NCBI RefSeq assembly: GCF_000331535.1
Contig: NZ_AMZN01000003.1
Span: forward strand, 18,736 to 82,735
Reading direction: 5' to 3'
Source: Fulvivirga imtechensis AK7
Lineage (GTDB): Bacteria; Bacteroidota; Bacteroidia; Cytophagales; Cyclobacteriaceae
Length of the DNA stretch: 64,000 nt
The position numbers and the translations under genes were made by a program. The notes under the pieces were generated by a model. The model was not told the origin of the DNA. It made no database searches and saw only the letters and a list, made by a program, of their open reading frames with translations. Below, in pieces: positions 35,867 through 43,513 of the stretch. Within the stretch, counting starts at the first letter, position 1. Every line of letters begins with the position of its first letter.

Positions 35867-36622
35867 CTACTTCAACGTAACCCTGATTTCCGACTTTTCG
35901 TCACCTTCAAGGGCTTTTAGCATATCAAACTTCAGTATAATGGACCTTTCCGATCGTTCTACAACTTTATAATGCACCAGGTCCACTTTGTCGATCTTTT
36001 TTGGAAAGTTAAGCACAGTGAGCATACTCATGTCCTGCAACATCATGCGAGCCAATGCTGTGGATTCGTCATCATTGTCAGGCCTGTCAGTATATGCAAC
36101 GGTTCTTACATATGAGTTCGGAGTAACTATTAATTCCGTTTTTGTCTTGCCCAGTGGATTTTTCTGCTCTTCTTCCTGACTCTTATCTTCGATCATTTTC
36201 ATGAAAGACAGAAACTCTTCACTGTTATCAAAGTCAAATTTTACTCCTGTTTTGATAAAGCCTTCCTGTCTGCTTCCTTTCATATAAGCAGTGGTTTTGT
36301 TGAACAGCGCCATCACTTCCGGGTCGTTGCGCATATCGGGGGTAAGGTCAGACTCGAGGGATATAACAGAGTCTATTTTATCAGGAAAATCCTTCCAAAC
36401 CATCTCCTCAACTTTGGCAGCCATGGCGACACTGTCCATGGTTTCTCCTTCCGGGGCAGTCATTTGCACAGTCGCCTCCATCATTTGCCGCATCATCGGT
36501 ATGGTGTTGGCTGAAACATCATAGGTTCCACTCCCATCTTTGTGGAAGGTGATCTCTTCACGTACTTCACCACATGAGCATAGTAAGAGCAGACAGGCAA
36601 AAATGGATAATGGTAATTTCAT
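35867..36622 (-). CDS. Lipoprotein of unknown function
   Basis: A 251-residue protein (ATG 36622; ATG 36634 also possible) with signal MKLPLSIFACLLLLCSC, lipidated Cys17. The mature start VREEITFHKDGSGTYDVSAN is typical of beta-rich lipoproteins of Bacteroidota, followed by a long helical Met-rich section (MMRQMMEATVQMTAPEG) and a C-terminal beta part. Function unknown. Confidence 0.72.
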   Translation of the reverse strand: MKLPLSIFACLLLLCSCGEVREEITFHKDGSGTYDVSANTIPMMRQMMEATVQMTAPEGETMDSVAMAAKVEEMVWKDFPDKIDSVISLESDLTPDMRNDPEVMALFNKTTAYMKGSRQEGFIKTGVKFDFDNSEEFLSFMKMIEDKSQEEEQKNPLGKTKTELIVTPNSYVRTVAYTDRPDNDDESTALARMMLQDMSMLTVLNFPKKIDKVDLVHYKVVERSERSIILKFDMLKALEGDEKSEIRVTLK

Positions 36623-37032
36623 AGCTGTATTCATTAAATCATATAGCAATATAGATTTATTAAGTTTTAAAAGCTATAGTCAATTTGGCCTCAGTTGTGA
36701 GTATCGTGTAGGAAAATCCCCTCACCACAATCTGTGACTGATCATAACCGTCAAATTAAGCTCCACAGTAGGAGGTGCGATCAGTTTTCACCTGGGGATT
36801 CGCTTTTGCACTAAATTTAACGGCTGCATCTGCCTTGGTCGAACGTGTGCTTGCTGCTCACAGGCAGACACGCACCTAATGAGTTGCTTTTTCTCTCCCG
36901 GAACTGTCACTTTCACAACTTCTGAAGTCACGCCAACTTGCCCCCTTCGCCTTTCCGGTAGTTAAAAATAACGGAATCTAAGCATTTTTTTTTATCCATG
37001 TTTTCAGTGATTTCTGTAGCCTCCGAAAACAA
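36623..37032. other. Gap upstream of the peptide cluster
   Basis: No gene recognised. It should hold the promoter of the divergent lipoprotein gene and perhaps distal control of the peptide cluster. A T9 run lies at about 36985-36993. Confidence 0.5.
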
Positions 37033-37040
37033 TAACTTTG
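37033..37040 (+). promoter_or_regulatory. Candidate -7 box of peptide cluster promoter
   Basis: TAACTTTG at 37033-37040 matches the Bacteroidota TAnnTTTG -7 box and lies 48 bases upstream of the first precursor ATG. A clean -33 TTTG is not seen (TTTCTG at about 37011). Confidence 0.5.
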
Positions 37041-37087
37041 ATGTTGGCAGGTAAAAACATGCTGATCTGCTTCTAAACTTTTAAGCT

Positions 37088-37219
37088 ATGGAAAATCAAC
37101 AAATCAAAGAATTTAAAATTGAAGAACTAGAGCAAAGGCTGGAAATGGCCTCATGGGCACAAACAAAATGTAACCTGGCAGGCCCCGGCTCACCTGAGTG
37201 TGAGATGCTGGAAAGATAA
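37088..37219 (+). CDS. Small peptide precursor 1 (RiPP-like)
   Basis: A 43-residue gene, too short for normal gene calling. The peptide is leader-like up to about residue 23: KEFKIEELEQRLEMASWA. This is shared with the gene at 37432 (KEFK[IV]EELEQRLEM..WA). The tail QTKCNLAGPGSPECEMLER differs but keeps two cysteines (28 and 38). Conserved acidic/amphipathic leader plus variable Cys-containing core is the pattern of ribosomally made, modified peptides. It lies first in a group with two maturation-like proteins. Identity as a precursor rests on the paralogue and context. Confidence 0.72.
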   Translation: MENQQIKEFKIEELEQRLEMASWAQTKCNLAGPGSPECEMLER

Positions 37220-37221
37220 TC

Positions 37222-37376
37222 TAATTAGTGTCTCTAAGAAAACGCCAATGTCTGCGTTACGCTCGCCCCAAAAATGCTCACGTACCTCAGTACGCTCCAC
37301 TTTTTGGCACTTTGTCCCGCCCTTTGGCGGAAATGTTTTCTTAAAGCCATTAGAGTTTTCTTACAAACACTAATTA
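37222..37376. repeat. Palindromic repeat family A, copy 2, between the two precursor genes
   Basis: The best-preserved copy: the ends TAATTAGTGT...TAAGAAAAC and its inverse GTTTTCTTA...ACACTAATTA form terminal inverted repeats, with the shared inner hairpin and the arm CCGCCCTTTGGCGGAA. It starts three bases after the stop of precursor 1. As RNA it would form a strong structure between the two precursor genes. Confidence 0.88.
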
Positions 37377-37431
37377 AAGGCGGATTCCGAAAAGCCTTAA
37401 AAGAGTAGGAGAAATTATTAAATGATCAAAT

Positions 37432-37560
37432 ATGAAAAAGCAAAACAACGACAAAAAGGAATTTAAAGTTGAGGAATTAGAGCAAAGACTGGAAATGGGA
37501 AGATGGGCTGTAGGTGGAGAATGCGAAAGCGGAGGAATCTGCTATATCCAAGAATTCTAA
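37432..37560 (+). CDS. Small peptide precursor 2 (RiPP-like)
   Basis: A 42-residue gene, also below normal calling length. Leader KEFKVEELEQRLEMGRWA is almost identical to precursor 1; the core VGGECESGGICYIQEF is different and holds two cysteines (31 and 37) separated by five residues. The two genes probably arose by duplication with divergence of the core. A terminator-like hairpin follows 15 bases after the stop. Confidence 0.75.
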   Translation: MKKQNNDKKEFKVEELEQRLEMGRWAVGGECESGGICYIQEF

Positions 37561-37575
37561 GTCTATTATTCGGGT

Positions 37576-37602
37576 CCCGGCATTCTACCTTGCCGGGATT
37601 TT
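37576..37602 (+). terminator. Terminator-like hairpin after precursor 2
   Basis: Stem CCCGGC (37576-37581) and GCCGGG (37592-37597) followed by ATTTT. Placed between the precursor genes and the enzyme genes, it would let the peptides be made in excess of the enzymes if it terminates only part of the transcripts. Confidence 0.7.
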
Positions 37603-37714
37603 GTATCAATACCCTGCTGTGGTTTTCTTTTAGAACAGGTATCATTTATACCGCGGAATGCCCTGCATCAGAAGCTGTTGCGGATATAAAAATACTGAAA
37701 CCAACTCCCAATCC

Positions 37715-39688
37715 ATGTTAAGTACTAAAATATTCACCAGAAATCATCTTAAGCTTAAAGAAGATTTTGTCCGTCTACTAAAAGACTATGTCGAAAAGGA
37801 GGAATTTCCGAAACAAATTGCCGGAGGTATTCTTGACATGGCCTTCATTGATGAAAACCCTGTTTATTATACATATTATCCCTACCTGTTTAGCGAGCAG
37901 TTTAATATTCATGATAAGCAAACGTTGGACCTATTATCTCTTGCAGGCTTTTTGTACTTTAAGTCCATAGTCAATATAGACGTCATATTTGATAGTCAGG
38001 AAGCACAAAGTCCATTTCAAAACTACATTTTGGCCAATATATGTCAGGAGGAGACGGTAAAATTGCTCTCCGAATTGTTTGATTCTAATCATCCATTTTG
38101 GAAAGCCTGGAACAAGCGGAAGTTTGAATATGTAAAAGCCTACCAGATTGACCAGGAGTCGCATAACATACGAACCTACGAGGAGTTTGAAACCCTGGCC
38201 GACTTTAAATGTGCTTTTGGAAAAATAGCCATCGACAGCCTCTTCTTTTTGTCCGGGTGCCAAAACAAAGCATCATACGAAAAGGTACTGAACTCACATA
38301 AATGCTTTTATGCTGCCTTTCAGATATTAGATGATATAGCTGATTTCAAAGAAGATATGGAAAATGGTCAATTCAATATTGTGGGCTTTGAGCTTAGAAA
38401 ACAGCTAACAGAAACTGAGATAAAGGAGAGCACAATAAGAGACTTAAAGACAAAATTATACTTAAATGGAACCATCCGGAAGCTACAAGATCAGGCACTG
38501 TCATATATTGAGCAGGCCGAGAAATCTGTAGATATGCTGAATGCTGAACAGTGGAAGTTTGAAATGCAAAAGATGCGAAATACCATCATTTCAGACCAAC
38601 TAAACCTGGATGGTTTTATAAAAGTCTTTGATACAAAGAATAACCTTTCCGGTGTCAAACGTTCTTCGGTTTCACCAAATGAGCAGATAAATTCAGCGCT
38701 GAAGTTTATCATCAATGCTCAAAATAAGGATGGGAGCTGGAACGATCATTTTAATGAAGCAGGGGTTAGTGATACATGGGCTACAGCGTTCATACTATCA
38801 GCATTTCCGAAAGAATATTATGAAGTGTACAGAAGCCATCTTGACAGGGCATCGAATTTTCTGCTGCAAGCGATGAGCAATAACAACCTGTGGGGCTACA
38901 ACAGCCGCTGGGTTGCTGATGCTGATTCCACTACATTTGCAATGCTATCTCAACTTTGCTTAGGGAATGGAGTTGCTGAAAACAGCTTGCATCAATGGTT
39001 GGAATTTCAAAATTCCGATGGAGGCTTCAGAACTTATTTGAACAAAGAGATTATTCTGGCTTCCTTAAATAATGATGCAATGAATGATGTTGAAGGTTGG
39101 CTAAGGTCACATTTCTGTGTCAGTGCTACGGCTTATTATTATCTATGCCGGGCCGGCATTTTCAATGATCACTTTTTCAGGCTAAAAGACTATTTATCTG
39201 ATAACCTTAAGCATGCAGAGCACCACCACTCATATTGGTGGACAGATTTTATTTATACGTTATCATTTCTGATCAAAGGGGCCACATTGATCAATGACGA
39301 TGAGGTCCTGAAGCTGTGCAATCCGATTTTGGATCGATATGTTAAAACCGGACTAACAGGCAAGTCGGCATCCAACTACTTTTACATGGGAGTATTGTTG
39401 GACTGCGTCTTTGATTCAAAAATTGAAAAGGATGAATGGAAAGAGCCCATTCAAAAATTGGCGTCCACACTTTTGGAAAACCAAATGGAAGATGGATCAT
39501 GGCCTGGTAATTATTCCCTGAGGATACCACATCCCGGAATTAAATTTCCTCAAGATCCATCACATAGATGGATGAAGTCTGATCGCGGAACCAATATTGT
39601 TGTTGAGGATTTTCATCGGTTATTCACCTCCGTTGTTTGTACGGCATCATTAGTTAAACATGAAGGGGCAAGTAGCAATGTTAGGTGA
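37715..39688 (+). CDS. Fused class I isoprenoid-synthase-like and terpene-cyclase/prenyltransferase-like protein
   Basis: A 657-residue soluble protein (ATG 37715; the frame is open earlier). The N-terminal half (about 1-310) is helical and carries the class I Asp-rich motif ILDDIADFKED (Asp206, Asp207, Asp210) of isoprenoid synthases; the second metal motif is not clear. The C-terminal half (about 325-640) shows repeats of the alpha/alpha-toroid fold: AQNKDGSWNDHF, LEFQNSDGGFRTY and ENQMEDGSWPGN, as in squalene cyclases and protein prenyltransferases. DADSTTF (Asp402, Asp404, Ser405) resembles the DxDD motif of class II cyclases with the last Asp replaced. Could be a terpene synthase or a peptide prenyltransferase; both are inferences. 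It overlaps the next gene by 29 bases. Confidence 0.75.
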   Translation: MLSTKIFTRNHLKLKEDFVRLLKDYVEKEEFPKQIAGGILDMAFIDENPVYYTYYPYLFSEQFNIHDKQTLDLLSLAGFLYFKSIVNIDVIFDSQEAQSPFQNYILANICQEETVKLLSELFDSNHPFWKAWNKRKFEYVKAYQIDQESHNIRTYEEFETLADFKCAFGKIAIDSLFFLSGCQNKASYEKVLNSHKCFYAAFQILDDIADFKEDMENGQFNIVGFELRKQLTETEIKESTIRDLKTKLYLNGTIRKLQDQALSYIEQAEKSVDMLNAEQWKFEMQKMRNTIISDQLNLDGFIKVFDTKNNLSGVKRSSVSPNEQINSALKFIINAQNKDGSWNDHFNEAGVSDTWATAFILSAFPKEYYEVYRSHLDRASNFLLQAMSNNNLWGYNSRWVADADSTTFAMLSQLCLGNGVAENSLHQWLEFQNSDGGFRTYLNKEIILASLNNDAMNDVEGWLRSHFCVSATAYYYLCRAGIFNDHFFRLKDYLSDNLKHAEHHHSYWWTDFIYTLSFLIKGATLINDDEVLKLCNPILDRYVKTGLTGKSASNYFYMGVLLDCVFDSKIEKDEWKEPIQKLASTLLENQMEDGSWPGNYSLRIPHPGIKFPQDPSHRWMKSDRGTNIVVEDFHRLFTSVVCTASLVKHEGASSNVR

Positions 39689-41744
39689 AATCCCTGTCAA
39701 ATCGCCTTACCTGAGTATTACTCCATTCGATAACGGCGGTTATATAGTAGAACATAAAGCCTTAAATCATAGGATAAGTATTAATAAGCAGACATATAAT
39801 CTGTTGAATTTGGTGGATGGCAAAAGTACGATTGCGGATATTTCCACTCGCTATTCAAAGAACTATGATACAGAAGTAGAGCCCGAAAACGTATATGATA
39901 TCCTGTACCAAAAACTTGGCAAATATCATATTATCGAAAACGAGCAGTTTGAATATAAAATAAAAGGAAAGCCTGCCTACCTTAAGCTAAGTTTTGAACT
40001 GCTGAGAAAGGAATGGATTGACCCCATTACGAACCTGTTAGCCCCATTGTTCTCAAAAAATTTGTTTTACTATATTTTTTTAAGTGCTCTTATATTCATT
40101 TCAATAGTGGGAATTGCATATTACGACACCATTGAAACGGTAATAGGTACATTGAGTATTAGCCAGTGGATTCCTTATGTAGTTATTTCGGCGCTAACGG
40201 TTTTTTTTCATGAATTTGGACATGCGGCCGCCTGCAAGCGGTTCGGTGCAGAACACGGAAGCATTGGATTCGGTTTTTACCTTTTTTCTCCGGTGATGTA
40301 TGCCGATGTCTCTGCTATTTGGAAGTTGAAGAAAGGGGAAAGAATAATAGTTAACCTGGCTGGAATATACATGCAGGTGATCACTGCATTCATTTTTGCC
40401 GTATTATACCTTAGTACCCATCGGATTGACTTCCTGGTTCTTATGTATCTTCTTGGATTGTACAGCCTGTTGATCAATCTCAACCCTTTCTTCAGAACGG
40501 ATGGATATTGGGTGCTTTCCGATCTTACCGGTATAGCCAATCTTAGAAGTAATTCTAACCTGTCATTTAAAAGGCTGCTGGAAAAACTACTTAAAGGGAC
40601 AGCATATCAGTTGTCATTAAAGGGGCTGTTATTGGCCTTGTACGCAGCGATAAGTATGTCAATCATAGTTGTCTTTCTTGGAGCCATTTTGATCTACTCA
40701 CCAAATTCCATCCTTAATTTTCCTTTGGATGCATTTTACTTCATTAAGTATAATATATTAACACAACAGGATTTTGATCTCCTAAAGCTGCAAACCCTCT
40801 TACTCCCATTCCTGTTTTATGTGCTGCTGATACGGCTGGCCGTAAGTACTATAAAAAGAACTATTCCTCCGATACAAAAAGACCGGAAGAGGGAATTGCT
40901 GAGCCTTGCCGCCAGTATGCTCCTGGCTACAGTCTATTTATTGTCTGCAGCGGGAAAAGCGCTGAGTTTTGAATCATTTACCAGAAAAATAGCGCTGTAC
41001 CAACTGCCCTTTGAATTCATACCCTATTTAATTCTTATCACCGAATTTGCATTGGCCGTTGGCTTTATGCTGTTGCTGAAACGGAAGTGGATTGCGCGAG
41101 TGTCTGTTGTTTTCATAGCCCTCATGTCTGTAGCTTATACCATTGGTTATTTTTTCCTGGGGATAGAAACTTGTAGCTGTTTTGGTGCTTTTGATGTTCT
41201 CAATTCAGATAACTACTATCTATCGTTTGCTAAGAATTTAATACTGGTTGTGTTATCAGTTTACGTTATGCGCCATGCCTACATAAAACTGCAACTGGTA
41301 AAAGAACTGGCGCTCTCTGTGGTGGTGGTAATTTCTTTGTCATATCTGGTTTATAGAATCAACGGACAACATGTACGCAATTTTGCACTACAAAACGAAG
41401 GAAAGGCCATAACTGAGTTGCCGGTTGCCGATCACAGCGCATTGGCCGGTTATGACTATTTATTTCTTTTTTCACCATCCTGTCCGCACTGTGAAGAGGC
41501 CATTCCTCGTATGAATGAGTTGCAAAAAAAGGGACCGGCCAAGGTGCTGGGAGTTACCATTACAGGAATGACGAATGATCTCAGCAGGTTAAAAGCAAAA
41601 AATCCTATTGACTTTGCAACACTCGAAATAGCTCAGGATGAATTTTTAAGACTAACCAAAACAGTACCTAAAGTTTTCGCCATAGAACAGGATACGGTGA
41701 TGAGGGTGTATGGGATTGATGATTTAATAAAGGATAGTTATTAA
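39660..41744 (+). CDS. PqqD-like/M50 protease/MauE/thioredoxin fusion membrane protein
   Basis: A 694-residue fusion (ATG 39660; ATG 39678 also possible). Residues about 15-90 resemble a PqqD-like peptide-recognition domain (ISINKQTYNLLNLVDGKSTI). Residues about 140-400 are a site-2-protease-like M50 domain in the membrane: HEFGHAAACKRFGAEH (His184, Glu185, His188) and NLNPFFRTDGYW (Asp281). About 415-545 match MauE, with SAAGKALSFESFTRK and the vicinal-type cysteines TCSCFG (505, 507). The end (about 575-690) is thioredoxin-like with SPSCPHCEEA (Cys608, Cys611). Together it could bind a leader, cut the peptide in or at the membrane and form a disulfide. No transporter is adjacent. Confidence 0.8.
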   Translation: MKGQVAMLGEIPVKSPYLSITPFDNGGYIVEHKALNHRISINKQTYNLLNLVDGKSTIADISTRYSKNYDTEVEPENVYDILYQKLGKYHIIENEQFEYKIKGKPAYLKLSFELLRKEWIDPITNLLAPLFSKNLFYYIFLSALIFISIVGIAYYDTIETVIGTLSISQWIPYVVISALTVFFHEFGHAAACKRFGAEHGSIGFGFYLFSPVMYADVSAIWKLKKGERIIVNLAGIYMQVITAFIFAVLYLSTHRIDFLVLMYLLGLYSLLINLNPFFRTDGYWVLSDLTGIANLRSNSNLSFKRLLEKLLKGTAYQLSLKGLLLALYAAISMSIIVVFLGAILIYSPNSILNFPLDAFYFIKYNILTQQDFDLLKLQTLLLPFLFYVLLIRLAVSTIKRTIPPIQKDRKRELLSLAASMLLATVYLLSAAGKALSFESFTRKIALYQLPFEFIPYLILITEFALAVGFMLLLKRKWIARVSVVFIALMSVAYTIGYFFLGIETCSCFGAFDVLNSDNYYLSFAKNLILVVLSVYVMRHAYIKLQLVKELALSVVVVISLSYLVYRINGQHVRNFALQNEGKAITELPVADHSALAGYDYLFLFSPSCPHCEEAIPRMNELQKKGPAKVLGVTITGMTNDLSRLKAKNPIDFATLEIAQDEFLRLTKTVPKVFAIEQDTVMRVYGIDDLIKDSY

Positions 41745-42143
41745 CTGATCCGAGCATAAATCCGCCTGCATGGTGTATCTCATGCTCTCAGGCACCTCCT
41801 TCATGCTGTTAAACCATGGCCTGTGTGCTCATAGGCCATCATCGCGAATTACTTGCGATACTTTTTGCCAACAACTATGCGCGGTGTTAAAAGGAGAGTT
41901 ATCAACGTGAAATGGGTCTGTTTTCGGGGTTGGTCTGCGGGGACACAGACCATGGAGGGAGCTCCGGAAGCGTGCATTCAATATCATCTCGTTTATTCCA
42001 TATAATCTATTTTATATTTTTATCTTAGGCTTTACTATTTTTAAAATAAGTCTGTTTTTGCAAATCTGAACTGCTAAAACTTCTGGTATTCACAAAGCTT
42101 ATGCTGCCAGGCTTCGTAGTTTAAAAGTATATTACCAGGCCAG
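41745..42143. repeat. Gap with short hairpin repeat
   Basis: No gene recognised. The palindrome GGTCTGCGGGGACACAGACC at 41932-41951 recurs, with one base change, at 45568-45587, in both cases after TTTTnGGnnTT-like sequence. The rest is unremarkable. Confidence 0.6.
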
Positions 42144-43439
42144 GTGGACACAAAACATTGTACAATGAAGGCATACAAAGACAAAAAAGAAACTTCTCCC
42201 AGCCACTCCAGAGCAATAAGTGCCGGAATTAGACAAATCAAAAATGGCCACTGTACAATACCCACGGGACCCGAAGTCGCACAAATGAAGAAGCTGCAGG
42301 AACTCGCCGAACACAGCAGTGAAGTGCGGCAGTTGAAAGCCGCCCGGAAATTAGCAGACGACTACTCCGAATCTATGGAACTTGCACAATTAACAAAAAT
42401 AGCTAACCTTCATCCAACAAAACATCGGGCATCAACAGTCGGCAACAGCCAAAGCGCAGCCACCGTACAGCTTTTCAAGGATAAAAAGAGTGGCCAGACA
42501 TCACCAATTATTTGGAACAACATAAGGGAAATTGACCTGATGAATATCTACAACATGGTGATTAGTGGGAATTATGAATTTGAAGATAAGGAGGAGCTGG
42601 AGTTTTATAAAAAGATGGATGAGTTGGGCATGAGTTTTGACAAAAAAGATGATGACAAGTTCTCAGAATTTGACGGGAACCAGTTGGATCCTAACCAGCA
42701 AGAGCTGTTCGACTATATGAACGAAACACTTTCTAATAAGGTAAACCAGCGTGATGGCAAGAAACTTCCAGGACGCACTGTACAAGGAGATATGCTTGAA
42801 TGGACTACCTCAACCTTTACAAACGACATTGACATCAATGAGGTTAACGCCAATGAATATGCTATGAATATGGCCGGAATTGACCATCTTCAGGATAACC
42901 ACAAATTTTCATTTATACAGGATAAGCTTCACCTCTCTCCTCATACGGCTAATACCGACACCTACCGCAAGCACTATGAAAATCGCCACAAAATGTCTGC
43001 AAAACTATTGGCAGAAATAGACAAAAATGGTCTTAAGGCACAAAAGATCATGAGCATGTTTCAAGATGCTATAAGTAACAATGCATGGCTACACAAAGAC
43101 TATCTTCAGAAATTGGTCAACATCGTTGATAACCATCGGGAAGAGTATAAAAAGGCGCTCAATAGTTTTACCACAAATACCTTACCCAGCCTTGTTGACG
43201 ATGATAATTTGATCCGGGAGCTAGGGGATAGAATTGCTTTTACCGTGCCCTCTGACATTTGGGAAGCACTTTATCAGCTTTACGAAAAAGGAGTGGTCCC
43301 AAAGGAGGAAATGTACTCTTACATCCGCCTCGACATGAGTACATCAGATTTTATTAAAGTGTTTGATTTGCTCAGTGATTACGCCAACCCATACAATGAA
43401 CAAAGGACGAAAGATGAAGATGAAGACTGGAGCGAGTAA
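42144..43439 (+). CDS. Possible eCIS cargo protein without DUF4157 core
   Basis: A 431-residue soluble protein. Residues about 50-90 (VAQMKKLQELAEHSSEVRQL, KAARKLADDYSESMELAQL) resemble the Gln/Lys leader segment that precedes the core in the two cargo proteins ([19 protein letters not shown]). The HEAWH core is absent. The remainder is helical and charged with no recognised enzymatic motif; VQGDMLEWTTSTF and HLQDNHKFSFIQDKLHLSPH are notable. It could be a cargo toxin of unknown activity, inferred from the leader and location. The first ATG (42144) is used; ATG 42165 is also possible. Highly acidic C-terminal tail (TKDEDEDWSE). Confidence 0.6.
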   Translation: MDTKHCTMKAYKDKKETSPSHSRAISAGIRQIKNGHCTIPTGPEVAQMKKLQELAEHSSEVRQLKAARKLADDYSESMELAQLTKIANLHPTKHRASTVGNSQSAATVQLFKDKKSGQTSPIIWNNIREIDLMNIYNMVISGNYEFEDKEELEFYKKMDELGMSFDKKDDDKFSEFDGNQLDPNQQELFDYMNETLSNKVNQRDGKKLPGRTVQGDMLEWTTSTFTNDIDINEVNANEYAMNMAGIDHLQDNHKFSFIQDKLHLSPHTANTDTYRKHYENRHKMSAKLLAEIDKNGLKAQKIMSMFQDAISNNAWLHKDYLQKLVNIVDNHREEYKKALNSFTTNTLPSLVDDDNLIRELGDRIAFTVPSDIWEALYQLYEKGVVPKEEMYSYIRLDMSTSDFIKVFDLLSDYANPYNEQRTKDEDEDWSE

Positions 43440-43513
43440 TTACCACTGAAATGATTTAACTTCCCTTTTTTCGGGAATAATTGTATAATACCGCCAAACC
43501 AATAATTATAACA

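Noticed and set aside
37422..37463. ATG at 37422 just before precursor 2
   Set aside because: It is out of frame with the leader and ends after 13 codons; the ATG at 37432 gives the conserved leader.
37463..37721. Longer frames on both strands over precursor 2 (60 and 72 codons)
   Set aside because: They overlap the conserved small gene and the terminator hairpin, and share nothing with precursor 1.
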